Shown piece by piece: positions 37,194 to 45,566 of a stretch of 64,000 bases of DNA. The notes under the pieces were generated by a model. The model was not told the DNA's origin and did not search any database. It saw nothing but the letters and a program-made list of their open reading frames with translations. Origin of the DNA: Pseudomonas alkylphenolica (GTDB lineage: Bacteria; Pseudomonadota; Gammaproteobacteria; Pseudomonadales; Pseudomonadaceae). Numbering within the stretch: the stretch's first letter is position 1; every line of letters begins with the position of its first letter. The DNA lies in assembly GCF_000746525.1 (NCBI RefSeq), contig NZ_CP009048.1, positions 4,529,501 through 4,593,500 of the forward strand, read 5' to 3'. The translations under genes and the position numbers were made by a program.

Positions 37194-38723
37194 GTGGAGC
37201 GTTTATCCATGCGTAAGATTCGCGAAGTACTACGTCTCAAGTTCGAGGTCGGACTATCAGCTCGCCAGATTGCGGTCAGCGTGCAGGTCGGTCGTGTCAC
37301 CGTCGGCGACTACCTCAATCGTTTTGCCGCCAGTGGTCTCAGTTGGCCCTGTTCGTTGTCCGATGCCGAGTTGGAGCAGCAACTGTTCCCGCCGGCCCCG
37401 GCGGTTGCCAGCGAGAAGCGGCCTTTACCCGATTGGGCATGGGTGCATGCCGAACTGCGCCGCCCCGGGGTGACCCTGGCGCTGCTCTGGCAGGAGTACC
37501 GCCTGAGCCAGCCGCAGGGCTTTCAGTACAGCTGGTTCTGTGAGCACTACCGGGCCTGGCAGGGCAAGCTGGACGTGGTGATGCGTCAGGAGCACCGCGT
37601 CGGCGAGAAGCTGTTCGTCGACTATGCCGGCCAGACGGTGCCGGTTATCGACCGCCACAGCGGCGAGATCCGCCAGGCGCAGGTGTTCGTCGCGGTGCTC
37701 GGCGCGTCCAGCTACACCTTCGCCGAAGCCACCTGGTCGCAGCAGCTGCCGGACTGGCTAGGCTCGCATACCCGTTGCTTCGCCTTCCTCGGCGGCGTGC
37801 CGGAGATCGTGGTGCCGGACAACCTGCGCAGCGCGGTGAGCAAGGCCCATCGTTACGAGCCGGACATCAACCCCAGCTACCGCGACCTTGCCGAGCACTA
37901 CGGAGTGGCGGTGGTGCCGGCGCGGGCACGCAAACCGCGCGACAAGGCCAAGGCCGAAGTCGGCGTGCAGGTGGTCGAGCGTTGGATCCTCGCGGCCCTG
38001 CGCAACCGTCAGTTCTTCTCCTTGGACGAACTCAACAGCGCCATCTCCGTGTTGCTGGAGCGGCTCAACCAACGCCCGTTCAAGAAGCTGCCGGGCTCGC
38101 GCCAGACGGCCTTCGACAGCCTGGATCGTCCGGCGCTGCGCCCCCTGCCGGAGCAACCCTACGTCTACGCCGAGTGGAAGAAAGCGCGGGTGCACATCGA
38201 CTACCACGTCGAGGTCGATGGGCATTACTACTCGGTGCCGTATCAACTGGTGAAGAAGCAGCTGGAGGTGCGCCTGACGGCGCGCACCGTCGAGTGTTTC
38301 CACGCCAACCAGCGAGTGGCCAGCCACCTGCGCTCAATGCACAAGGGCCGGCACAGCACGCAGGCCGAGCACATGCCCAAGAGCCATCGCGAGCATGCCG
38401 AGTGGACGCCACAACGGCTGATCCGCTGGGCCGAGCAGACCGGGCCGAACACCGCCGGCGTGATCCGGCACATCCTCGAACGGCGCATCCATCCGCAGCA
38501 GGGCTACCGGGCCTGCCTGGGCATCCTGCGCCTGGGCAAAACCCACGGCGAAGTGCGCCTGGAGTTGGCCTGCCGTCGCGCCATCAGCCTCGGCACGTGC
38601 AGCTACAAGAGCCTCGAATCGATCCTGCGCCAGGGGCTGGAGAACCTGCCGCTGGCCCAGCAGCACCTGCCCCTGCTGCCGGACGACCACGCCAACCTGC
38701 GCGGCCCCGGCTACTACCACTGA
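37194..38723 (+). CDS. istA: IS21-family transposase IstA
   Basis: 509 residues from a GTG start with GAGAGG upstream; the ATG at 37209 (MRKIREVLRLKFEVGLSARQ) is an alternative. The N-terminus is a helix-turn-helix (SARQIAVSVQVGRVTVGDYL). The DDE catalytic core shows D in FVDYAGQTVPV, D in EIVVPDNLRSAV and E in PRDKAKAEVGVQVVERW. It recognises the IS ends and carries out strand transfer. Intact and full length, so the element may still be mobile. Confidence 0.95.
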   Translation: MERLSMRKIREVLRLKFEVGLSARQIAVSVQVGRVTVGDYLNRFAASGLSWPCSLSDAELEQQLFPPAPAVASEKRPLPDWAWVHAELRRPGVTLALLWQEYRLSQPQGFQYSWFCEHYRAWQGKLDVVMRQEHRVGEKLFVDYAGQTVPVIDRHSGEIRQAQVFVAVLGASSYTFAEATWSQQLPDWLGSHTRCFAFLGGVPEIVVPDNLRSAVSKAHRYEPDINPSYRDLAEHYGVAVVPARARKPRDKAKAEVGVQVVERWILAALRNRQFFSLDELNSAISVLLERLNQRPFKKLPGSRQTAFDSLDRPALRPLPEQPYVYAEWKKARVHIDYHVEVDGHYYSVPYQLVKKQLEVRLTARTVECFHANQRVASHLRSMHKGRHSTQAEHMPKSHREHAEWTPQRLIRWAEQTGPNTAGVIRHILERRIHPQQGYRACLGILRLGKTHGEVRLELACRRAISLGTCSYKSLESILRQGLENLPLAQQHLPLLPDDHANLRGPGYYH

Positions 38724-38740
38724 ACACAAGGAATCCCACC

Positions 38741-39496
38741 ATGCTGCCCCATCCGACCCTGGACAAGCTGCAAACCCTGCGCCTGCACGGCATGCTCAAG
38801 GCGCTGAACGAACAACTGAAAACCCCGGACATCGACAGCCTGAGCTTCGAGGAACGCCTCGGCCTGCTGGTCGACCGCGAGCTGACTGAACGCGACGACA
38901 AGCGCCTGAGCAGCCGCCTGCGCCAGGCCCGGCTCAAGCACAACGCCTGCCTCGAAGACATCGACTACCGCAGCCCGCGCGGGCTGGATAAGGCGCTGAT
39001 CCTGCAACTGAGCGGCGGCCAGTGGCTACGCGACGGCCTCAACCTGATCATCGGCGGCCCCACCGGTGTCGGTAAAACCTGGCTGGCCTGCGCCCTGGCC
39101 CACCAGGCCTGCCGAGAAGGCTACAGCGTGCGTTACCTGCGCTTGCCGCGTTTGCTGGAAGAACTGGGTCTGGCCCATGGCGACGGGCGCTTCGCCAAGC
39201 TGATGAGCAGCTACGCCAAGACCGACCTGCTGATCCTCGATGACTGGGGCTTGGCCCCGTTCACCGCCGAACAGCGGCGCGACATGCTGGAGCTACTGGA
39301 CGACCGCTACGGCCAGCGCTCGACCATCGTTACCAGCCAGATGCCGGTGGACAACTGGCACGAACTGATCGGCGATCCGACCCTGGCCGACGCTATCCTC
39401 GACCGCCTGGTGCACAACGCTTACCGGATCAATCTGAAGGGTGAATCAATGCGCAAACGGACGCAGAAATTGACGACGCCAGCCAACCCGGACTAA
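38741..39496 (+). CDS. istB: IS21-family helper ATPase IstB
   Basis: 251 residues beginning MLPHPTLDKLQTLRLHGMLK, 17 bases after istA. It is a DnaC/DnaA-like AAA+ ATPase: Walker A IGGPTGVGKTWLACALA (about 104-120), Walker B LLILDDWGLAPF. It helps IstA by binding and bending target DNA. The frame is open upstream through most of istA in another phase, but the first Met after the istA stop is the natural start. Confidence 0.95.
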   Translation: MLPHPTLDKLQTLRLHGMLKALNEQLKTPDIDSLSFEERLGLLVDRELTERDDKRLSSRLRQARLKHNACLEDIDYRSPRGLDKALILQLSGGQWLRDGLNLIIGGPTGVGKTWLACALAHQACREGYSVRYLRLPRLLEELGLAHGDGRFAKLMSSYAKTDLLILDDWGLAPFTAEQRRDMLELLDDRYGQRSTIVTSQMPVDNWHELIGDPTLADAILDRLVHNAYRINLKGESMRKRTQKLTTPANPD

Positions 39497-39528
39497 CAAT
39501 GCCACCCCTGCGTCGCTGCGCTCCGACT

Positions 39529-39619
39529 GCCCGGCCGGATGGCCGTGGAACAGGTGGCCAGATGGCCCTGGAATGCCTGGCCAGATGAGAGCGGACTGGG
39601 TGGCCGGATGGCGTGGAAT
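39529..39619 (-). repeat. Four tandem terminal repeats, right IS end
   Basis: Reverse-strand units of the same ATTCCACGnCATCCGGCCAC pattern (three of 23 bases, the outermost of 22), degenerate relative to the left end. Confidence 0.85.
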
Positions 39620-39624
39620 CCGCA

Positions 39625-39632
39625 CTGGAGTA
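39625..39632. repeat. Right target-site duplication of the IS21 element
   Basis: CTGGAGTA, identical to 36997-37004. Confidence 0.96.
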
Positions 39633-40353
39633 GATGCGGGGCGATGTTCACCGCGACCGGCAAGGCTTTTCCTGTGCGCGACTGGAACTGCGCGCTGAAT
39701 GCCAGGGCCTGGTCAAGGACGTGCCAACTCAGCACATCAAACAGCTCGGTGCCCTCGATGAGCGGAAAAAACTGCGCAGGCGACAGAATACCCAGGCTGG
39801 GATGCTGCCAGCGTACCAGTGCTTCAACACCCACCAGCTTGCCGTCAAAACAGACCTTGGGTTGATAGTGCGCCACCCACTGCTCCTGGCTGGCGGCCAG
39901 CTCTGCCGCCGTCAGGCTGAGCAATTGCGGGTACTGCGGCGGTCCGGCAACCGGCAGTTCACCATGGTCTTGTTCCAGGTAGCGGCGCAGCAACTGATGC
40001 AGGACCAGGCTGGTGGCGGGCTTTTCGATACAGCCCAGCACGTTTAGGCCCAAATTGCGGGCCAGCGCGCCCACGCTGTCGATCACACAGGACTCGGCCC
40101 CGCTGAGGATCACCAACGCTGCCGCCAATTGATGCTCGGCCAGGTGCCGAATCAATGCCAGTCCGTCCGCACCGTCCATCTGCAGGTCGCAAATGGCGAT
40201 ATCGACCCGGCCGCGTCGCGACAGGGTCTGACAGGCAGCCTCAACAGAATCGGCGGTCAGCACATCAAACACGCCATTGGCGTTGAGCATTTGATGCAAC
40301 GCCATCAGTTGAAAGGGATGGTCCTCGAGAATCAGAACCTTGAGTGAGTGCAT
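39625..40353 (-). pseudogene. N-terminal half of REC-EAL response regulator (RocR-like), cut by IS21
   Basis: First 243 codons of the interrupted gene. A receiver domain (LKVLILEDHPFQLMALH, phospho-acceptor Asp 56 in ICDLQMDGADG, Lys 111 in CIEKP) is followed by the start of an EAL domain: HYQPKVCFDGKLVGVEALVRW with the EAL signature at 177-179, and PVAVNIAPHLLQ at the break. Joined to 36505-36996 it gives 406 residues, close to the 392 of P. aeruginosa RocR as I recall it. The intact protein would hydrolyse cyclic-di-GMP. After the IS end the frame reads only IS sequence until a stop, so the product lacks half of the catalytic site. Confidence 0.94.
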
Positions 40354-40439
40354 TGAGCATTACCCCGCAGTTGCAGTCATGTGCGACAGCACAGGCGCTA
40401 CTCTAGGCAAATGTATCCCTGCAACCTATCGGACAAGTC

Positions 40440-43400
40440 CTAAAGTTCCTGCGGAATTTTTATCAACTCCCTGTCGATATCTGCCTTGAGGTGCAACATC
40501 ACCTGCTCCAGAGCAGCCCAGGCAGCCCCCAGCGCATTGGGTAGCGGATCACGGCATACCCGGGACAATGCCGCACACGCTTGTGCCAACGGCAAGGCAT
40601 CAATCAGGCAGGCAACGCCTTCAAGCCGGTGCAAAGAGGCGCGGACGGCCTCCAGCGCCTGCCTCGATACCGCCTCACTGAGCAACACCTGCTCCTCGCC
40701 GAGGTTCTTGTACAGTTCCTCCAGCATGCGCCGCATCACCTGAGGATTGGCCTGGGTCATCTGCTGCAATGCCTGCATCCTGAAGCTGAACAGTGGTGCA
40801 TGAGCCTCGATCACGGCAGCCAGACGGTCAAGGGAAACCGGTTTGACCAGCAACTCGTCCATCCCCGCCGCCAGACAACGCTCACGTTCTTCTTTCATCG
40901 CATTGGCGGTACATCCAACGATGGCAATTTCCGCTCGCAGATGCATGCGTTCAAAACGGCGGATGCTGCGGGCCAGGGCATAGCCGCTCATCACCGGCAT
41001 GTTGCAATCGGTCAGCAGCAAATCGAAGCGCTCGGCTTGCCAGGCATTAATTGCCGCCTGAGCACTGCCCACCGCCACCACCTGATGCCCGAGAAACGTC
41101 AATTGCTGGCTGAGCACCATACGACTGGCGGACAGGTCATCAACCACCAGAATACGTCGTGCCGGGCTGACCTGGCGCAGCGCGGCCACGGTCACCGATT
41201 GATCTTGCGCCTGGGTGACCGGCTCCAGGGTGAGTGCCACGCGTACCTCGGTGCCGTGGCCCGGTACACTTTGCAGGTTGATAGTGCCGCCCATCAGCTC
41301 TACCAGTTGCCGACAGATACTCAGGCCCAGGCCAGACCCGCCATATTCGGAAGCTGACCGCGCACTGGCCTGAGTGAACGGCGTGAACAGCTCCGCCTGC
41401 TGTTGTTCGCTGATGCCAATACCCGTGTCGCGCACACACAGCAGCAAGCCGACACCCGATGGCGATTCCAGCCCGGCTCGGCTGACCGCAACACTGACCT
41501 GCCCCAAATGAGTGAACTTGAGCGCGTTGCCGAGCAAGTTGACCAGCACCTGGCGCAGTCGCAATGGATCAAACCAATAGGCCCCTTGCGCGTCTTCTGC
41601 TACCTGCAATTGCAAGTCCAGCCCTTGGGCCAGGGCCTGGTTACGGAACTGGCTGACAATACCGTCAACAAAAGGCATCAGTGCAGTGGCCTGCGGTGCC
41701 AACTGCAGGCTACCGGCCTCGATCCGGGCCAGGTCCAGGCTGTCACCGATCAAGGCAATCAACTCACTGGCCGAGCGGTGCGCTGTCTCCAGCCCGGCCG
41801 ACGGCGCCTTGCCGTGCGCCAGCGCGGTTTCGCGCTCCAGCTCCAACAAGCCGATAATCACCGCGATGGGCGTGCGAATTTCGTGGCTCATCGTCGCCAG
41901 AAACGTGCTTTTGGCCTGGTTGGCCTGCTCCGCCTGCTCGCGCGCTTCCACCAGATCAGCTTCCAGGCGTTTGCGTTCGGTGATGTCGATCCAGCCACCG
42001 AGCAGCCCTTGCAGTTGCCCATCGGCGCGGTAGAACGGCACGGTCCACTGGTAGGCATCCGTGCACTGCCCTTCGAATTCGATACGACGGTCGACGAACA
42101 ACGGCTTCGGGTCTTGCAAGAGGCTCACATAGTCAGCATGCAGCTGCGTCGCCAGCTCAGGCGGAATCATGGCGATATCGGTCAGGCGCTGCCCTTTGAC
42201 ATCCTCCAGGCGCAACGCAAACGCCTGCTCGTAGCTTTTGTTGCAGGTAATCAGGCGCCCTTCCAGATCACGGACATAGATCGGATTGGGGATGCCGTCG
42301 AGCAATGCGCGCTTGAAGGCCAGCTGATCGTTGAGGGCTTCCTCGGCCTTCTCACGCTGGCGGATCTGTGCCCGCAGGCGACTGCTCCAGACCAGTGAGA
42401 CCAAGCCGAACAGCACCGCGCCGGCCACCGCCCAGTAGACCCAAGGGGCAATTCGTTGCCAGGCGGGTGCCGGTGGTGATTGCGCGCCCAGCCATCTCAT
42501 CCGCAGGGCACGAAACTCGGCGACAGGGAAGGCTTCCAGAGCCTTGTTCAGAATGCTCTCAAGCTCCGGTGCAGTGCGTCGCACGGAGAACAGATCCGCC
42601 GCCCACATGCTTTCGACACTCCGTCCAACTTTGAGGGTTGGATCATTGTTCAGCACGCCGTAGGCACCGACCTCACTGTCGATGGTTGCCAGCGCCTCGC
42701 CGCTGCGCACCATTTCGCGCGCGCGCTCCAGCGAGTCCACCAACAACAGGTGGATGTCGGGGTGAGACTGGCGAATGCTGGCCTCCAGCACATGCTGGGC
42801 AGGTAGTGCCAGCGTCTGCCCCCGCAGCTCATCCAGCGAGGCCAGGCCCAGCTGGGGTTGGCGAACAATGAACACCCAGCTCTGCCCACCAAAGGAATGG
42901 GTGAAGGAGAGGAACTCCCGACGCTCCGGTGAGTCGCTCAAGGTAGTACTCATGTCAGCCTGGGCACTTTTGAGCAGCGCCAGACTCTGGGCGATGGATG
43001 TAGAGGGGGTGTAAACGAACTGCAGTCCGGTCAACTGGGCAATCGTTGCCAGCACATCGCTGTTGAGGCCGACCCAGTCACCTTGGCGGTTGAGAAACAG
43101 GTATGGGGGGTACTGGCTGCCGACGACGGTCACCGTCGGATGGCGGGCAATCCACTGACGCTCCTGGGCGGTCAGCGCAACCCGATGATGATCCACATCC
43201 GAACCGAGCCCGGAAGTCCAGCGGCGTAGAATTTCACGACGCACTGAATCGTCAAGACTGACCAGGGCTCGGTCGAGCATTTCCTGTAATGGCCGGTCCC
43301 GGTCGCGCACGGCAAAAGCAAAGCCTATTGGCGGCAAAGCGCTGGGACCGACAACCTGCAATCCCAGATAAGGACGCAAGGCATTGTAGGCGCGGATGAT

Positions 43401-44042
43401 GATTTCATTGCCGATGAACGCATCGACCTCACCCTGGTTGAGGGCTTCCAGTGCACTACTGAGGTTGGGCGCCAGGATTACCTGGCTCTCGGGGTAGACC
43501 CGCTGCATCACCTGGATATCGGCATAGCCGTCGAGCAATACAATCTTCTTCCCGGCCAGTGATTCGTGCGGGACCGACGCGCCGCCGCGCACCACCACCA
43601 TGGAACGGTCTGGAATGTAATCCTCGGTAAACACCAGGCCTGGCACGCTACGCTCGAATCCATTGGCACTGGTGAGCACATCGATCTCGCCCTGATGCAG
43701 CGCCTCGATGGCTTCCTCGCGTTTGGCGAACGCCCGAACCTGAGTCCGGACACCCAGGCGGCGAGTGACCAGGCTCAGGTAGTCGGCGCTGATGCCCAGG
43801 TAACGGTTGCGATCGATGGTGATATCGACTGGCTCATAATCGGCAAAGGAAATACCCACCCGTAACACCCGTGAAGGGCCGAGCCATTGTTGTTCCGCCT
43901 GACTCAGCGGCATCGGCTCAAGTTCGATGAACGGTGGTACCAGGGTGAAGGGCAACTGTGTGGCCTGCGCCCAGCTACCGGCAAAAATCCACAACAGGCA
44001 AGCCAGCATGAACCCCGCTGATCGGCGGTGTCGTTTGCTCAT
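40440..44042 (-). CDS. BvgS-like hybrid sensor kinase (RocS1/SadS-like)
   Basis: 1200 residues. In order: signal peptide (1-27), two periplasmic binding-protein-type sensor domains (about 50-275 and 295-520), one membrane helix (about 533-553), PAS (about 575-690), histidine kinase with phospho-His 720 (ATMSHEIRTPIA), ATPase with NLLGNALKF, DTGIGIS and GGSGLGLSIC, receiver with Asp 1012 (LLTDCNMPVMSG) and C-terminal Hpt with His 1138. This is the layout of BvgS and of RocS1 in P. aeruginosa. In the Hpt motif the usual Lys after His is Glu (HRLEG). It lies 86 bases upstream of the disrupted EAL regulator on the same strand, so they were probably one operon. Confidence 0.9.
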   Translation of the reverse strand: MSKRHRRSAGFMLACLLWIFAGSWAQATQLPFTLVPPFIELEPMPLSQAEQQWLGPSRVLRVGISFADYEPVDITIDRNRYLGISADYLSLVTRRLGVRTQVRAFAKREEAIEALHQGEIDVLTSANGFERSVPGLVFTEDYIPDRSMVVVRGGASVPHESLAGKKIVLLDGYADIQVMQRVYPESQVILAPNLSSALEALNQGEVDAFIGNEIIIRAYNALRPYLGLQVVGPSALPPIGFAFAVRDRDRPLQEMLDRALVSLDDSVRREILRRWTSGLGSDVDHHRVALTAQERQWIARHPTVTVVGSQYPPYLFLNRQGDWVGLNSDVLATIAQLTGLQFVYTPSTSIAQSLALLKSAQADMSTTLSDSPERREFLSFTHSFGGQSWVFIVRQPQLGLASLDELRGQTLALPAQHVLEASIRQSHPDIHLLLVDSLERAREMVRSGEALATIDSEVGAYGVLNNDPTLKVGRSVESMWAADLFSVRRTAPELESILNKALEAFPVAEFRALRMRWLGAQSPPAPAWQRIAPWVYWAVAGAVLFGLVSLVWSSRLRAQIRQREKAEEALNDQLAFKRALLDGIPNPIYVRDLEGRLITCNKSYEQAFALRLEDVKGQRLTDIAMIPPELATQLHADYVSLLQDPKPLFVDRRIEFEGQCTDAYQWTVPFYRADGQLQGLLGGWIDITERKRLEADLVEAREQAEQANQAKSTFLATMSHEIRTPIAVIIGLLELERETALAHGKAPSAGLETAHRSASELIALIGDSLDLARIEAGSLQLAPQATALMPFVDGIVSQFRNQALAQGLDLQLQVAEDAQGAYWFDPLRLRQVLVNLLGNALKFTHLGQVSVAVSRAGLESPSGVGLLLCVRDTGIGISEQQQAELFTPFTQASARSASEYGGSGLGLSICRQLVELMGGTINLQSVPGHGTEVRVALTLEPVTQAQDQSVTVAALRQVSPARRILVVDDLSASRMVLSQQLTFLGHQVVAVGSAQAAINAWQAERFDLLLTDCNMPVMSGYALARSIRRFERMHLRAEIAIVGCTANAMKEERERCLAAGMDELLVKPVSLDRLAAVIEAHAPLFSFRMQALQQMTQANPQVMRRMLEELYKNLGEEQVLLSEAVSRQALEAVRASLHRLEGVACLIDALPLAQACAALSRVCRDPLPNALGAAWAALEQVMLHLKADIDRELIKIPQEL

Positions 44043-44085
44043 CGGTACTCCATCGGTGCGCCTGGCATTGGCCGGCTGAGAAACG

Positions 44086-44113
44086 AAAAGCCCGTCAAAG
44101 ACGGGCTTTTTTG
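44086..44113 (-). terminator. Rho-independent terminator downstream of thrC
   Basis: Stem AAAAGCCCGTC/GACGGGCTTTT with a four-base loop, followed by further T, 17 bases after the thrC stop. The A/T arms on both sides would let it act on either strand. Confidence 0.92.
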
Positions 44114-44129
44114 TGAGCCTGGTGACCGC

Positions 44130-45539
44130 TCAGAGTGGCTTGCCGCGATTGCCATGCTGACTGACGAAGGCTTGCACCGCCTTCAGATCATTGGCCAGAA
44201 CCATGCATCGCTCTTCGCGTTCGAACAGGTCGCTCAGATGCGCCGGCAGCTCCAGCGCCTTGCCGACACCCGCCTTCTCCACCGCTTCCGGGAATTTGAC
44301 CGGATGCGCGGTGCCCAGCACCACCATCGGCGTGTCCAGGCTGCGGCGGCACTCGCGGGCGGCTTTAACGCCAATCGCGGTGTGCGGATCAAGCACTTCG
44401 CCGGTCTGGGCGAAGACTTCGGCGATAGTCTCGCAGGTTTGCGCATCATCTACCGCCAGCGAATCGAAGAGCTTGCGCGCTTCGGTCCAGCGATCCTGTT
44501 CGACGCTGAAACCACCGCCCTGCTTGAAGTTGTCCATCAGCCCGGCAATTGCCGCGCCGTTGCGACCGTGCAGGTCGAACAACAGGCGCTCGAAGTTGGA
44601 CGAGACCATGATGTCCATCGACGGCGACAGGGTCGCGTGCAGGGTTTCCTTGACGTACTGGTTGCCGCTCATGAAGCGGTGCAGGATGTCGTTGCGGTTG
44701 GTGGCGACGATCAGCTGGCTGATCGGCAGTCCCATGTTGCGCGCCAGGTAACCGGCGAAGATGTCGCCGAAGTTGCCGGTCGGAACCGAGAACGCTACCG
44801 AACGCGCCGGGCCACCCAGCTGCAGGGCAGCGTGGAAGTAGTAGACGATCTGGGCCATGATCCGCGCCCAGTTGATCGAGTTGACCGCTACCAGGCGCGT
44901 GCCCTTGAGGAAGCCCTGGTCAGCAAAGCTGGCCTTGACCATTTCCTGGCAGTCGTCGAAGTTGCCTTCGATGGCGATGTTATGGATGTTTTCGCCGAAG
45001 ATGGTCGTCATCTGCCGGCGTTGCACTTCCGAGACACGCTGGTGCGGATGCAGGATGAAGATGTCGACGTTGTCGCAACGACGGCAGCCTTCGATCGCCG
45101 CTGAGCCGGTGTCACCGCTGGTGGCGCCGATGATCACCACACGCTCGCCACGCTTGACCAGCACATGGTCCAGCAGACGACCCAGCAGTTGCAGGGCAAA
45201 GTCCTTGAACGCCAGGGTCGGGCCGTGGAACAGCTCCAGCACCCATTCGTTGCTGTTTAGCTGACGCAGCGGCGCGACCGCGGCGTGGGCGAACTCGCCG
45301 TAGGTTTCTTCGAGAATCTTCTTGAAGTCGGCATCGGCAATGCTGCCGGTGACGAACGGGCGCATCACCCGGAAGGCCAGCTCGTGGTATGGCAGGCCGG
45401 CCCAGGAAGCAATCTCTTCCTGGGTGAAACGCGGCAGGTTTTCCGGCACGTACAGGCCGCCATCGCTGGCCAGACCGGCCAGCAGGACGTCTTCAAAATT
45501 CAGGGCCGGTGCCTGGCCGCGGGTACTGATATAACGCAT
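44130..45539 (-). CDS. thrC: Threonine synthase
   Basis: 469 residues. It converts O-phospho-L-homoserine to threonine with pyridoxal phosphate. The PLP lysine lies in FHGPTLAFKDFALQLLG (about 112), phosphate-binding GATSGDTGSAA at about 140, and the start MRYISTRGQAPALNFEDVLL is typical. It follows hom on the same strand after 27 bases, so hom-thrC form an operon, and a strong terminator follows. All family motifs are present. Confidence 0.97.
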   Translation of the reverse strand: MRYISTRGQAPALNFEDVLLAGLASDGGLYVPENLPRFTQEEIASWAGLPYHELAFRVMRPFVTGSIADADFKKILEETYGEFAHAAVAPLRQLNSNEWVLELFHGPTLAFKDFALQLLGRLLDHVLVKRGERVVIIGATSGDTGSAAIEGCRRCDNVDIFILHPHQRVSEVQRRQMTTIFGENIHNIAIEGNFDDCQEMVKASFADQGFLKGTRLVAVNSINWARIMAQIVYYFHAALQLGGPARSVAFSVPTGNFGDIFAGYLARNMGLPISQLIVATNRNDILHRFMSGNQYVKETLHATLSPSMDIMVSSNFERLLFDLHGRNGAAIAGLMDNFKQGGGFSVEQDRWTEARKLFDSLAVDDAQTCETIAEVFAQTGEVLDPHTAIGVKAARECRRSLDTPMVVLGTAHPVKFPEAVEKAGVGKALELPAHLSDLFEREERCMVLANDLKAVQAFVSQHGNRGKPL

Positions 45540-45566
45540 GACCTAATCCTCTAACGCAAAGACTGC

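Larger units (their letters stand above)
37005..39624 (+). mobile_element. Intact IS21-family insertion sequence
   Basis: 2620 bases with terminal TGCGGATTCCACG at the left and its inverse at the right end, both transposition genes (istA, istB) uninterrupted, multiple terminal repeats and a perfect 8-bp target duplication (CTGGAGTA). IS21 elements move by a copy-and-paste or cut-and-paste route using the IstA transposase and the IstB AAA+ helper that selects target DNA. The perfect duplication and intact genes suggest a recent insertion. It lies in the middle of a RocR-like phosphodiesterase gene. It looks close to Pseudomonas IS21 members such as ISPst3 or ISPpu7; the exact name would need a database match. 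Confidence 0.95.

Noticed and set aside
37775..38740. Long 5' extension of the IstB frame
   Set aside because: It overlaps istA in another phase and has the composition of a shadow frame; IstB family proteins start at the Met at 38741.
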